A DNA stretch of 64,000 bases from Edaphochlamys debaryana (Eukaryota; Chlorophyta; Chlorophyceae; Chlamydomonadales), in assembly GCA_016858145.1 (NCBI GenBank), contig JAEHOE010000082.1, positions 248,001-312,000 of the forward strand. Direction: 5' to 3'. Numbering within the stretch: position 1 is the stretch's first letter; every line of letters begins with the position of its first letter. The notes beneath the pieces are model-generated. The model saw only the letters and a program-made list of their open reading frames with translations. It was not told the DNA's origin and ran no database searches. This document shows, in pieces, positions 1 to 12,375 of the stretch. The translations under genes were made by a program, and so were the position numbers.

Positions 1-2110
1 ACTCGTCCTCCTCATCCGCCTCCTGGCCCTGCGCGTCGTCCTGCGGCCCCCACGCGTCCCGCTGCTGCCGGGACCGCTTTCCGCCGCAGAACTCGGAGAC
101 TTCGCCAGAGGCCCCAACGCGGTATGCGTAGAGGTACGCCTGGGGTTGGCGGGAATGGAAGGGGCGGCACGGGAGGGCAGTTGAGATGAGCTGAAACTGC
201 TGCCCTTGGCCACCACGCAAACGTGCAACTGGCAGTGCCGCCTTGCCAGGCAGGCGGGCCCGCCCAGCCCCGGAGGAATGGCCCGCCCGCCCCGCCCGCG
301 CCCCCACCTGCAGGTGCGGGTGGCGGCGGGTGATGCCCTCTGCCACCGCCTGGAGCAGGCCCGTGGACACGCGCCCAGCCAGCAGGTCGGCGTGCTTGGT
401 GCCCTCCGAGTTGACCACCCTGCTCAGGGGACGCGGGCAGGGAGGTGGGCATGGCTGAGCACGGGTGACAATCCTTAGAGCCGGACTTTCGTGTTGCGGC
501 GACTGCCTCTCGCAGCCCCCGCCCCGAGACCTAGCCCAAGCCTTGCGGCCTCACCAGCCGTGGGCACCCCGGCAGGGACCCCACAGCTTATAGCCCAAAC
601 GCTGTTGAAATAGTAATAGTCTACGCTGGTCTAGGATGTGGCTTTTCCCAAACCGTCAAACTCGCCAGCAGTGGCCGTACGCTTCCTCCTTACGGGACGC
701 CTGCGAATGCGTACACGGCAACACTGACCACCTCAACCACCCAGCCAACCTTTTTACACAGCTAAGAGCGACATGTGTCATCACGGTCACAGCAAGGCGG
801 AGCACGCCCGCGTGAGTCTGGCCACTCACCCGCCTGGGCCTGCCGCGGCCCGTGATCCTCGAGACGTACAGTTGTGAGGGCGCCCCAGGGCCGTCAGGTC
901 CGTATGCTCTGTACTCAACCGCCTCGTCTTCCGAACTGTCGATGGGCGACCACATGTCGCCCCATACCCCGGGCTCCTTGGGGGCCTGGCTGCTGACCAG
1001 GAAGAGTGTGCGGTCGCACGTGGCCGCGAGATCCAGATCCATCATAGAGCAGATCTCCTGAGGCAGGAGCGGCGGGATAAGCATGCAAGGGAGTTGAGGC
1101 GTTCAGTGGCCCACACGGCCAAGACGGGAGGGCTGGCGCTTCCGTGCTCCTGCCGTCCTGCCTGCCATTGAACCCTCAGCTGGCCCTGCTAGGGGCTCTT
1201 CAGGTGCGACAACAAAGTCGGCTATTAGACAGTGCAGAGCTGCGCTTCATGCCTTAAGCCCAGCTCCCTCCCATGAACATTGAAGGGGTCTCCCTTTGGG
1301 GCTGTCAGGTTGCTGATAGACCTCATTAAGCCGGGGGCTGGGGCGGCTGGGGCCCCATTGCGACACTGCCCGGTTGCAGCCCCGCCCCATCCGTGCACTC
1401 TGTGCCCCTACCGCCCGTGCCCGGCTAAACGGCGCGCAAGCCCTAGCAGCCCCCACCCACCCCACCTCAACGACCGGCTCGGCCTTGGACTCCAGATAGA
1501 TCCTCAGCAGATCCGCGTCCATGAGCAGGGGCCTGCGCTGCACCCCACCGCCGGTGTTGTAGCCGGCGCTCGGCCGCCGTTCCAGCAGATCGGCGATCCC
1601 GAGCGGGATGCCGTACGTATCCAGGATCCCCCTCTTCAGCCAGTTTTTGTCAAGGATACCGGTAGCTCTCTTAGGGATCTCAGCGCCGCGCAGGCTGCCG
1701 GTCGTGTAGATGTGTAGCGCCAGCTTCAGAGCATCATGGTCGTAGTGCAGCTCGACCTCCACCTTCGCGGGGTGGGCGTCACCTGAGGAGAGGCAGGGCG
1801 CAGCGCCACGAGCAGGGCAGGCGCTTGCTTGGGCTTACAGGTGCAAGGCAACAGGGGATGCCCGTGAGAGGCGAGGCGATGATGGCGGGTGCGGGTTGCA
1901 CATGCCCGCGCCCGTTGCGAACACTCGAAGCTGCGCATGCTTACCCGCGCTCTTGGCCCGCTGCAGGGCCTCGACAGCGAGCTGAGCGAGCTTTCCTTCG
2001 CGAAAATGCCGAGTGAGCGCGCTCAGCGGGCAGCTCAGAGGTTCGGTAGAAGCCCCGAGAATTGCGTATGAGCCAGGCGGAGGAGCTGGCTGTCGGAAGA
2101 CGACCTCCAT
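1..2110 (-). pseudogene. Array gene A: tandem-array family, A/B subfamily, partial, lost splice donor
   Basis: First of five tandem paralogues; it runs off the left edge of the window. Exons by phase: 1945-2110 (ATG, starts MEVVFRQP), 1466-1782, 830-1057, a short exon near 592-620, 308-419, then 139 leftwards. Exon 1 plus exon 2 resemble the end of a BTB/POZ fold: a 'L..LT.HF' helix, then a 'VELH...AL.LALHIYTTGSL' stretch. This is a weak structural guess, not a family assignment. Exon 3 carries a conserved 'LFLVSSQ' segment, an acidic linker and 'QLYVSR'. The short fourth exon of copy B ends before GTGAGT, but here the equivalent position reads ATAAGC. The next GT would add an in-frame TAA. 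I infer a damaged gene, or one that skips this exon. The function is unknown. Confidence 0.55.
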
Positions 2111-2847
2111 TGTGCCTTGAGCTTGACGTTTGTGGGCGGCGAGCTAAAGTCGGTCGCTAGTCGCTAAATGCACTTTTGCGCGTCGCAATACTGTGACGAC
2201 CTGTCGAACTTGCCTGCTTGAGCAAATGATCCCATATAGAAGTGCGTGTACAGTGAGGTGCGAGGTGCTTTGAGGCGCTTTGAGCTGGCGCAGCTGTCTC
2301 CAGTTTGAAATGCGTCGTGCGACAGCCACGGGGTCCCACCGCACTTGCTTCCTTGCCGCCGCACAAAGTTCCAAGCCGCCCTGCCGCCCTACTTCTCCCA
2401 CACAGGCGTCACAGCATGTCGCAGAGTCCTGAGCTCCTGACACCTGAATCCACACAGAGCACAACGAGGGTATCGGCCGGGTAGCGCCCTTCCCACCAGG
2501 TAGGAAGCTAAGTGGGAGCCGGGACTCTGGGAGTAGAGCTCGCAACATCGCTTTCCCTGACAGCCCGCCACGGTCACTCTCCGGAATCCACCCTCTGCCC
2601 CAGCTAAACGCCACGTATTTCCAAGATTCCAACACCTCTGCGCTCTGACCCGGAGCTTACTCCCCGCGCAGGTTCGTCGCGGACCTAGCCCCCTAGCCCC
2701 GCCCACACTGACCACCTCAGCGATGGACACCAGTTCCAGCTCTCCTCCTGCTTTATGCATCGCGTTTGCCCCAACTCCAGTACCGTCTGAATCCCGCATC
2801 CCGCAATGTACACTCGCCCCCGCTGGAGCCGCCGAAACCCTTGCAAA
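2111..2847. other. Intergenic/promoter block upstream of gene A, duplicated upstream of gene B
   Basis: No gene seen. About 500 bases (2,110-2,640) match 8,501-9,070 closely, including a shared stretch around CTGTGACGACCTGTCGAACT. Gene A and its promoter were therefore copied together with B. The 3' end of gene C abuts the other side. Confidence 0.6.
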
Positions 2848-4781
2848 CTAGTCTTCGATCATCCCCTCCCCGCCGAAAGCGCTGGGCCAGGAGACCCGCA
2901 GCAGGTAGGCCGTGTGCGCCTCCTGCCCGCCTGGGGCGTCCCCCTGCACCTCGTGCGCCTCGACGGAGGCCTGATGGGGGTGGGCGATGGGGGGCAGGCC
3001 CGTGGGCTTGGATGGGAGCAGGCGGTTGGGTGTGGGACCAAGGAGGCCTGAGCGAGCCGCGATGGGCTATGGGGGTGGGGATGGGCATTCCGTGAATAGG
3101 TTTGGGGGCACGCGGACGGCAGGTGCTTGCGGGGAGTCAAACTAGGAGAAGGCGAAGCACCACGCAAACGAGCCCAAACACATCGCATACCACGCCACAC
3201 CACGTCGGCGCAGGACCGAATCAGACCGGACCGGACTGGGCCGGACCACGGCGGTCGGCGGTGCCCGGCCGGACTGGACACGTGCGGCGAACCCACCTTG
3301 AGGGTGGGCTGCAGCTTCGCCAGCGTGGTCACCACCGCCTGGAGGACGTCGCGGGAGACCGCCCCGCCGAGCAGGTTGGCGTGCATGTTGTCGCCGTACG
3401 CGTCGACAACCCTGTCGCAGGGAAGGAGGTAGGGGCAGCGGGAGCCAAGAGCAGGGCCATATGACCGGAACACCGGTAGCGAGTCAAAAAACTGTGCACG
3501 AGAGGGCCTCCCTTTCAAGGGGGGCTTCGGTGTAGAATCCAGAGGCAGGGGTATCAACCGGTCTGATCCACTGTCGACCATCTACTGTCACCCACCAGCA
3601 CATGCCGTACGCACTGTCGACCGTGTACCCGGAGTTGACCACCTGCACACGATGAGAGAAGACAAGGGGTGATGAAGAGCAAGCCGCTGCAGTCTTTGCT
3701 GCGCCTATGATGGAACCCTAGCCCCTGCGTCCGTTCCTTGCAAGATTCCTCCCGCCGTACGCCCAGGTTGCACGCACCGCGGCCGGCGCGCCGCTGCCCG
3801 CGATGCGAGAGACGAAGAGGGGCGGCGCAGCCTCGTCTGGCGCCGGTGCGTCAACACCGGTATCGTAGTAATTGTAGTCGTAGTCGGGCTCCGGGCCGTG
3901 CCGCCATTCATGTTCATATTCCTTGGGCTTGCTGGGCGCTTGTTTGCTGACCAGGAACAGCGCGCTTTCCATGATGGCCGCAACGTCGATTGTGAGCGCA
4001 GCGATGATGTCCTGAAGAGGGTTCACATGGGACAGGGGGTAATTGGGGCTCGGCGACATGCCCAGCCACGAGCAACCTGGAGCACGCTCACAAACCACCT
4101 AAGACCAAACCCACCTTGGCGGCACCCTCCGCCTTTGCCTGGAAGTACATCCTCAGGAGCTTCGCATCCAGCGCGCCCCCCACGCCCGCAGCCTTAGCCC
4201 TCGTGTTGCCGACGGTAACCTTGGGCCGCCGCTCCAGCAGCGCGGCCCCGCCCAGCGGGATGCCGTACTTCTGGATGACCTCGGTCTGGATCCAGTCCAG
4301 GTCGGCAGATTCCGGCAGCTGCGCGCCCTGCAGGCTGCCCGTGGTGTAGGCGTGCAGGGCGGCCCTCAGGGCGTTGGGCTCAAAGGCCAGGTGCAGCTCC
4401 ACCTCAAGGGGAGCTCTCTCGACTGTGGGAATTGCGGAAGGTAAGGAATGCGCGACCCAAGATGTCGCGAAATTGACGTAAGAGTGTCAAGCAACCTTTG
4501 GCAGCCCCTGGAGGAGAAGTGAAAGGGCGGCCACCTGGAGGGGGGAAGCACGCACGAGCGGGGGGAAGAGCCCGCCGAAAACCCATTCCGACACGCCCAC
4601 CTGTCGCGCGGCTGGCGGCTTCCCTTGCTCGACATGCGAGCGTGCCGGATGGAAAGTGCGCGTTAAGGGCAGCGAGCGAGCAGCGTTCGCTCCCATCCGC
4701 GTTGATACCATTGTTGGGCACCAGCCCGGCCGGGTCGGAGGGCTCCCGCGGCCGTGAGTTTGTGAACACTATGGTGGTCAT
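2848..4781 (-). CDS. Array gene C: intact member of the tandem family, about 335 aa
   Basis: Six exons with fully consistent phase: 4601-4781, 4115-4422, 3778-4011, 3596-3642, 3297-3411 and 2848-2970 (stop TAG). The start MTTIVF is shared with gene D. Order of segments: a short N-terminal strand and helix ('CSLAALNAHF'), a 'VELHLAF..NALRAALHAYTTGSLQ' block, a 'DWIQTEVIQKYGIPLG' helix, a variable linker, 'SALFLVSKQAP', an acidic Tyr/Asp-rich spacer, 'LFVSRIAG', a 47-nt exon, 'HANLLGGAV', and a C-terminal 'AHTAYLLRVSW'. The N-terminal third is compatible with a very divergent BTB/POZ domain (inference only). No signal peptide or membrane helix is evident. The neighbours are paralogues in the same orientation. 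This is the best template for annotating the other copies. The family is not recognised by name. Confidence 0.75.
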
Positions 4782-6236
4782 CCTTGCAGCGAAGGGCGCG
4801 TCAGGTTATCGCTTATCGTGAATTTGCCCTGCACGCGATGCTGTGTCTTCTGCTCTGCTCTTGCAAGAGACGAGTGTTTACATTAACGCTTGTGAAGAGC
4901 AGTTAGAGTAGCGTCGCAACCCACATGCCATCCTGCGCCGCCCGCCCCCCATCGCAGCCCCCTCGCAAAATCCTCAAGCAACCCCGCGTCCCCGTCCAGG
5001 CTGCTACACGTCAGCCGCCAGACCCGCCCCACAAGCGGCAACAGCCTCAAAGAATCTAATAGCCGCTTACTACCGTCCCAGCATGCGTACGGCTGTCAGT
5101 GGACATAAGCCCTGTGCCCCTCCTCCCCCGAGGCATCCCGGGTGCTTAGAGCTGCTTAGGGCTGCGTACAGCTTGCTCGCCTCCGGAATGGCCCTGCAGG
5201 CTGCAGGAGCCCTCTGCTCACCAAGTCGCGCCGCCTACATGTAGGGATGACGCATTACAGGGTTGCGGCCAGCGGGCAGACGAGCTGCCGGCCCCACATG
5301 AGGGGGAGAGAGTCAGCTTCCCCCGACCCCAGGCGCTCCCTCCCTAGAGGAGAGTCACACCATTAATCCAGGGGGAAGGCGGCTCGACATCCGCAGGGGG
5401 GTTGAACCGAGGCCTCCCTGATACGCCGCCCAGGAAAGGGTGGTCGGGCGGAACGTCTCTCCACTGCTTACCGAAACCTTGTCCACAGTCCTCTGCAAAA
5501 GAACGGACACGAGCCCAGAACTCCGCAATCACTTGTACATGTAGTCCTGATGCCTGGGCCCGCTGCCACTGGGCCTCCCCGCGTGGCCTCCCCGCCTCTC
5601 AACCAATACGTCCTGTCCAGTGCAGGCCCCACGATGTGCCCTGGTGTTTACTGCCAACACCGTCCTGTCCATCAAACCCCTCCCCCCTCGACCAGCCCAC
5701 GTTGTGAATTGGGGTGATGACGCCCTTCCGGAAGCCCCGCATCAACCGGGGTGGTCACCCTCGTGTGTCGCCAACGCCAACCGCACATGGAATGCCCGGT
5801 CCAGTTCGCCTCCGAGCCTGCTCGCCAACGGTATGCATAAACCTGCCAGCCGCATGCCGGGACCCTCCTCCTGCTACAGCCGTCGCCCGAAAGTGCTGCC
5901 CACACAACCCAACCGGATCGCCGGTGCGCCTCTATCCCGGTCGTGCTTGCCCATCGGCGCCATGCTCTCCCGCCTTGCCAGCCCGCCGAACAAAAGACCG
6001 CCGTCATGCCTGCGCCGCCGCTGCACCGCCCAAGATTATGCCTGCGCTTGCCCCGGCCTGCCAACCCCACACTGCCTGCCTCAACCCCTTCAGCCTTGCC
6101 TCGACCCCGCTCAACCTCCAGCCGCTAGTGACGCTACTTTGAGCGGCGCTGGCTCTGGGCGCCTCGACCATACCCCACCACTTGATGACCGCTCCACCTC
6201 ACATCCGCTTGTAATGGCCGTGCGGTTGAAACGGGA
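4782..6236. other. Intergenic region between genes C and B
   Basis: About 1.45 kb with no host gene seen. It contains the retroelement-like tail fragment listed separately (5344-5532) and C-rich low-complexity sequence around 5.55-6.15 kb. The promoter of gene C should lie just right of 4,781. Confidence 0.5.
5344..5532 (-). mobile_element. Fragment of a retroelement-like ORF C-terminus
   Basis: A 62-residue reading frame ends in a pattern also seen at the end of the longer ORF at 40,657-41,382: 'AEFWA.....FA', then W, P, 'DHPFL' and a Gly/Arg segment. The two copies are diverged but share order and spacing. The long copy contains a zinc-knuckle-like C-x-C...H-H...C segment of the kind found at the C-terminus of LINE-type reverse transcriptases. 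I therefore read this as a dead remnant of the same element family. The element name is not determined. Confidence 0.4.
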
Positions 6237-8501
6237 TTACGTGCTCCAGCGCACGCACACGAGCTGCACGGTGTCCTCCTCGTGCGCGTACTCGTCCACC
6301 TCCGCCTCCGCCCCCGCCTGGCCCTGGGCATCGTGCTGCGGCCCCCGCGCGTCCCGCTGCTGCCGGGACCGCTTGGCCCCCGAGCCTTCGCCAGAGGCCC
6401 CAACGCGGTATGCGTAGAGGGATGCCTGGCACCGAGTGGGGATGGGGGGGGGCGACACGGGGGGACGGGTGAGATGACCTGAACCTGCTTCCTGTCACCA
6501 ATGCCACAACTAGCCCGGCAGCTGCTAATAGCAGTGCCACCCTGTCAGGACGCCCAGTCCCGAGGAAAGCTGCACGCGCGGCTCACCTGCAGGTGCGGGT
6601 GGCGGCGGGCGATGCCCTCCGTGACGACCTGGAGGAGGCCCGTGGACACGCGCCCAGCCAGCAGGTCGGCGTGCTTGGTGCCCTCCGAGTTGACCACCCT
6701 GCGCAGGGGGCGCGGGCAGGGAGGTGGGGCATGGCTGAGCACGCGGGCGACAGCGCCAAGAGCCGGACATGAGCCCTCGGGTTGCGCCGCCCCGAGACCC
6801 AGCCCACGACGTGGGGCCTCGCCAACAGCAGCCAACCTAGCAGGGGCCCCACCACTCACAGCCCGAACGCTGTTGCAGTAGTCTACGCTGTTCTACGACG
6901 TGGCCCTTTCCCCAACCACCCAACTCGCCAGCAGTGGCCGTACGCCGACTCGCTCTTGGCAACCTGCGCATACACGGCAACACCACCCCCTGACCAGGGT
7001 CAGTGAACTCAAGATGCAGCAATGGGTGTCATCACCATGTGAACGCCCTGACCGGAGTCCATACGTACCACCGGGAGCAGGGGCAAGCGGCTCATTCCGG
7101 CGGATCTGGCTGCCCACCTTCCTGGGCTTGCCTCGGCCCGTGAACCTCGAGACGTACAGCTGTGAGGGCGCCCCAGCGCCGTCGGACCCGTGTGCACTGT
7201 ACAGGGTCTCGTCTTCTGAACTGTCGGCAAGCGAGAAATCGTCGTCCCAGTCCTTGGGGCGCTTGGGGGGCTCGCTGCTGACCAGGAAGACAGCGCGGTC
7301 GTACCTGGTCGCGAGATCCAGATCCACCATGGAGCAGATGGTCTGGGGCAGCAATCATGGGATTAGCATGGGAGTCAAAGTCTGCAGTGACACATCAGGC
7401 TCGGAGAGGGCGTCTAGAACGACAGTATCTGGATGTCCTGCCTGCCATCAGGTCCCTAGCTGGCCCTACTGGGGCCCCCCCGGGTGTGACAACAAGGCTG
7501 GCTAGTAGACAATGCACAGCCTTCATGGCTGCGCTTTCCCCGGCCTTCATCCAGCCCGGCTGCTTCCCCTGAAAGGGCGGCTTTTGGGGGCGGTGAGTTT
7601 GTGCGCCTTCATTGTTGAGCTTGCCCCACGGGCCCTCAGCTCTTTGCATCGCCGATGCACGCCCCGCGCCCGCCTGATCGCCCTCAAAGGGGCTGGGGGC
7701 CTCTCTGGGGCACTGCCGCATGGCGGCCTTGTTGCACCCCCTTCAACCCCCGCCCCATACGTGCATTCTGCACCCCTCCCGCCCGCGCCCTGCTGAACAC
7801 CGCCGCAAGCCTACCAGCCCCCACCCACCCCACCTCAACGACCGGCTCGGCCTTGGCCTCCAGATAGATCTTGAGCACATCCGCGTCCATGAACAGGGGC
7901 GCGGCCTGCACCCGACCGGAGGGCTCGGATCCCCTGATCGGCTGCCGCTCAAACAGCGCGGCGATCCCGAGCGGGATGCCGTACGCTTCGATGACCTGAC
8001 GCTGCAGCCAGTCCTTGTCAAGGGTTCCGGTAGCTCCCTTCAGCAGCCTAGTTCCGCGCAGGCTGCCGGTCGTGTAGATATGGAGCGCCAGGTCGAAGGC
8101 GTCATGGTCGCAGCTCAACCTCCACCTTCGCGGGGTTAGCTTTGCCTGAGGAGGGGCACCGCAGCGGTTGCGGGGTCAGCCAACCCGTGTAGCGCAGCTG
8201 TGGAATGCTTGCGGGAGGCGCTATGAGCAGGGCAGATGCTTGCTCTGGTTTACTCGTGCAAGGTAACAGGGGATGCTCGTGAGAGGCGAGGCGATCATGG
8301 CGGGTGGGGGTTGCACATGCCCGTGCCCGGTGTGAATACCCGCAGCTGCACATATTTACCCGCGCTTTTGGCCCGCTGCAGGGCCTCGACGGCGAGCTGA
8401 GCGAGCTTCCCTTCCCGGAAATGCCGGGTCAGCGCGTTCAGCGGGCAGTGAGTTGTCCTCGAGCCCGGTGGAGCACCTGGCTGTCGGAAGACGACCTCCA
8501 C
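6237..8501 (-). pseudogene. Array gene B: A/B subfamily member with a 5-base frame-breaking deletion
   Basis: Exons by homology: 8360-8501, 7834-8145, 7118-7342, 6860-6882 (23 nt), 6587-6698 and 6237-6425 (stop TAA). All splice sites are present. In exon 2, gene A reads ...GAGCTGC-ACTAC-GACCATG..., while B lacks the five bases (junction 8110/8111). The spliced frame therefore runs into TGA just after 'VEVEL', although everything downstream is still open in the ancestral frame. The C-terminus ('TVQLVCVRWST') completes what is missing from gene A at the window edge. Either a young pseudogene or an assembly error. Its promoter is a copy of that of gene A. Confidence 0.6.
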
Positions 8502-9867
8502 CAGTACGCCTTGAGCTTGACGTTTGTGGGCGGTGAGCTAACGTCGGTCACTAGTCGCTTTTGTGCGTCGCGATACTGTGACGACCTGTCGAACTTGCCT
8601 GCTTGAGCAAATGGCACGATATAGAAGTGCGTGTACCGAGAGGTGCGAGGTGCTTGGAGGCGCTTTGAGCTGGCGCAGCTGTCTCCAGTTTGAAATGCGT
8701 CGTGCGACAGCCACGGGCTGGCCACGGGGTCCCCCCGCACTTCTCTCGCGTTGCGACAGCGCGCTCAGCTGCATCCCCCTTCATCATCGTCCGGACTACG
8801 CTGCACGGCCCCTGCGAGCACAGAATCCCCCCGCACTTGCTTCCGTGCCGCCGCACAAAGTTCAAAGCCTCTCTGCTTCCCTACTTCTCCCACGCAGGCG
8901 TCACAGCATGTCGCAGAGTCCTGGGCTCCTGACACCTGACTCCACACAGAGCACAACGATTGTATCGGTCGTCTGTCCCCTCGTGGAGCGCCATTCCCCA
9001 CCAGGTAGCAAGCTAAGTGGGAGCCTGGGAGGAGAGCTCACAACGCCGCTTTCCCTGACAGCGCGCCTCAGCCACTCTCCGGAATCCCCCCTCCCCCTCC
9101 CCCCGCACTCGGTTCCATGCCACCATCAAAGCTCAACGGTGGTATCTGGTATGGCCAGCCTACGCCCAAGGGTAGTTACCGCCGGCCGTCCCTTCCTACA
9201 CTCGTTCCCCCGCCGCTCCTGCCTCCCTATTCTACCAGCGCAGGCAGGCATCAGAGCCAGTCACGGGGTTCCAACCACCAGCCGACAGCCGCCCTGACCC
9301 CGCCCTCTCCAACCTTTCCCCGTCATCCAGACCCCCTCCTGCTCCGGAGCTTACGCGCCCTCACGAGCTCGGCAATATGGCACATGGCATTCGCTACCAA
9401 TCCCCCGTTCTCTCCATCCTCTCCTGCAAAGCTGCCCCGATACCTCACAGTCTGCAGGCTTCAAGCCCGTGGGCTTGGCCCCTAGTCTGCGGAAACGCCC
9501 TACGCCACACCACAACCAAGCGCCTCGCTTCGTTGATGTTCTTCTACCCCTGGTCAAGCCTGTACCCAACACACCGCCATCCTGCTTGGAACTCCGACCC
9601 CTGCCTGTAGCAGCCTGCCTCAACATGGCAGGGGGGACTCAGACCCCGCACTAGCCAACGCTGACGCGGCTCAACGTCACCGGGTCCATCCCCTCCGGCG
9701 CCGGCCGCAGCAGCGCCGGCGCAGCCGTACGAACACGACCGTTGCCTCAACGGTTGGCGCATCCAAAGGGCGGGCCCCTTAGTGCGCTGTCCGCATATCG
9801 TGTGTGCACTTGCTCCAGCGAAACCCAGATCCGCAACTGCACATCTGATGTCCTCTCGCCCCTGTCC
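8502..9867. other. Intergenic region between genes B and D
   Basis: 8,501-9,070 is the duplicated promoter block shared with gene A. From about 9.1 to 9.85 kb there is only C/T-rich sequence with no supportable gene. Confidence 0.5.
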
Positions 9868-11715
9868 TCAGAAGGCGCTGGGCCAGGAGACCCTGAGCAG
9901 GAGGGCCGTGTGCGCCTCCAGCCCGGAGGGAGCCTCGCCCTCCGCCTTAAAAGACTCCACAGAGGCCTGATTGGGGCGATGGGGAGGGGGACACATGGGA
10001 TCGCATCGGGGCGATCACGCGATCAAGGCGCCTATGCAGAGTGCAGAGACGGGTACCTGTGTTTCAGCTGGCGCCTCTACAGGCGAAGGCCAGAAGGAGG
10101 GAGGGGAACACAACCTCTGGACGCACGCAGTACACCTTTGTCGCACGTACCTTGAGGCTGGGTTGGAGCTTGACCACCGCCGCCGCGACTGCCTGGAGAG
10201 TGGCGCGGGGCAGCGCCCCGCTGAGCAGGTTGGCGTGCAGGCTCCTGCCGCAGGGGTCCACCACCCTGTCGGTGGGAAGGGAGGGAGGCGGGCAGGCGTC
10301 GTCGGGATGAAGTCCGCCGGGGGAGCATGCAGATATTCCCCTCAGCTGAGCCAGGCCTCTCCCTGTGCCCCTCCGCCTTGCCTCCTCCTGACAGTGTCTG
10401 ATTTGGCCTACTTGTCTCACACTTTTCGGGGGATTCCGGGGCATTGCTGCTGTCCTGTTCGCTTCTGGATTCCCCACGGAGCTGATGCAACAGTCCCTCC
10501 TGCGGCAGTGACCAGCCACCCACCAGTAGACGCCGAATGCCCCTTCAAAGCCAAAGCCCTGCTTGACCACCTGGAGACGGCGCGGGGAGGCAAGGGAGGG
10601 GGGATGAGGGAGGAGCGTGCGTCCACACGCTCCTCGCAGCCCTGGGTCCCAATCAAGCCCTGGGATCCAGATCCACGCACCGACAGGGGCTTGCCGGCGC
10701 CAGCGATGCGGGAGACGAAGAGCTCCTTCGGCGCCGCCTCGTCCGGCGCAGGTACGTCGAAGTCGTAGTCATCGTCGTCCTGCTCGTGCGACCAGCCGTG
10801 CCGGTACTTCCATTCATAGCTCTCCGGTACTTCGGGCGCTATGCTGCTGACTATGAAAAGGGCGCTGTCCATGATGGCGGCCACATCGAGCGATAGCATC
10901 GCAATAATGTCCTGGGGAGGGGCCGCGTGGGGTCAGGGGGGCAGGAAGCGCGCTAGGGTGAAACCCCTGAAGCCACCTTGCATCGGAGGCAGCCCCCACC
11001 ACGTGCCTTGCTGGACCCCATGAGACTACCTGGCGATGGACTCGTGCGACCCAATCTTCCCATCCAGACGCACCTTGGCAGCGGGCTCCGCCTTTGCCGC
11101 GAAGTATATCCTCAGGAGCCCCGCATCCAGGGCCGACCCCACGCCCACAGCCCTGGCGCCTCCACCGTTGCCCACGCGGCTGGCCTTTGGCGGCCGCTCC
11201 AGCAGCGCGGCCACGCCCAGCGGGATGCCGTACTTCTGGATGACCTCGGTCTGGATCCAGTCCAGGTCGGCAGATGCCGGCAGCTGCGCGCCCTGCAGGC
11301 TGCCCGTGGTGTAGGCGTGCAGGGCGGCCCTCAGGGCGTCGGGCTCAGAGGCCAGGTGCAGCTCCACCTCACGGGGGGCGCGTTCACCTGGGCGGGAGCC
11401 CCAAGGGAGGCCAAGGAGGAAGTTTTTGGGGACCAGTGTGGACTGGCGGAGGCACGGCCCGGCGTTGGAAAATGCGGGGGATGGCAGGGGGAGGGGAGAG
11501 ATCCCAAGCAATTGCCGCCCACGTTCGGCACGCCCACCTGTCGCGCGGTTCACAGCTTCCCTTGCCCGAGATGCGAGCGTGCCGGATGGAAAGTGCTCCG
11601 TAAGTGCAGCGAGCGAGCAGCGGAAGCTGTCATCGCGACCTGCGTCGCGCAGGATTTCTCCTGGAGTGAGCGGCGAGTTCCTAAACACAATGGTCGTCAT
11701 TGCTGTTGCGGCCAT
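9868..11715 (-). CDS. Array gene D: intact member of the tandem family, about 322-327 aa
   Basis: Six phase-consistent exons: 11538-11700 (or from 11715, adding MAATA before MTTIVF), 11074-11387, 10681-10911, 10524-10570, 10151-10265 and 9868-9966 (stop TGA). Architecture is as in gene C. The exon-2 block 'ALRAALHAYTTGSLQGAQLP' is nearly identical to those of C and E, so these copies are recent or homogenised by conversion. The exon-3 linker has a run of Asp/Tyr followed by 'FDVPAPDEAAP'. The C-terminal exon reads 'AHTALLLRVSWPSAF' and stops. I chose MTTIV as the minimal start because genes C and E also begin with an '(A)TTIVF' segment; the upstream in-frame ATG is equally possible. Function unknown. 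Confidence 0.75.
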
Positions 11716-12375
11716 GAAGCTGCTAGTGGTTACTTGGTTCCAGTGTCTAGCGCGTCCAAATAATGTCTTGGGAGCTGTCGCTCGCTTGCTGCTTGGCTCT
11801 TGTCGTGCTTTGATTGTATGACCGTGGCCATCACAAAGCATATTATGCTGCGCATAATTGCACACGGCAGCAATGCGGCATGCACCTGTCCTTGTCTGTC
11901 CAGCCCCCCCATTCCCCCCCTACGCTGCACGGGCCCCGCGAGCACAGAATCCCCGCCCATCGTCGAAAGGAAGCGGTTCCCAACAGGCCCTGCGCAGTTT
12001 GCAGACCACGCCCATCGCCACAACCAAGCAACTTGTCTTCGCTGATTACCAAAACCCCGTCGTCGTCTGGACTACACGGCCCCCGCAAGCCCATACCCCC
12101 CATCCCCCTTCGCCCGTGCTCCCCTGCAGCCACCTAATCCTCAACACAAGCAGCAAATCCCTCCAGGACTATCCTTCCACAACTCACAAGGTAGCCCGTA
12201 CGCATAGCACATCCGCCAAGTCCCCCATTGAGGACTAAACGAATACGACCCGTCCAGTGCAGGCCCGTGGCCGTCGGTGTTCGCCGCCGACCTGTCCTAC
12301 CCATTCAACCCCGCACCCCCCCATCTACGCAGCCTGCAATACACAAGGCTCCACAAGCGACACGGCGACAGCCCC
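11716..12375. other. Intergenic region between genes D and E
   Basis: No gene seen. Short stretches resembling 'CTGCACGGCCCC..CGAGCACAGAATCC' recur here (around 11,930) and at 8,800, a small dispersed repeat. Confidence 0.4.
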
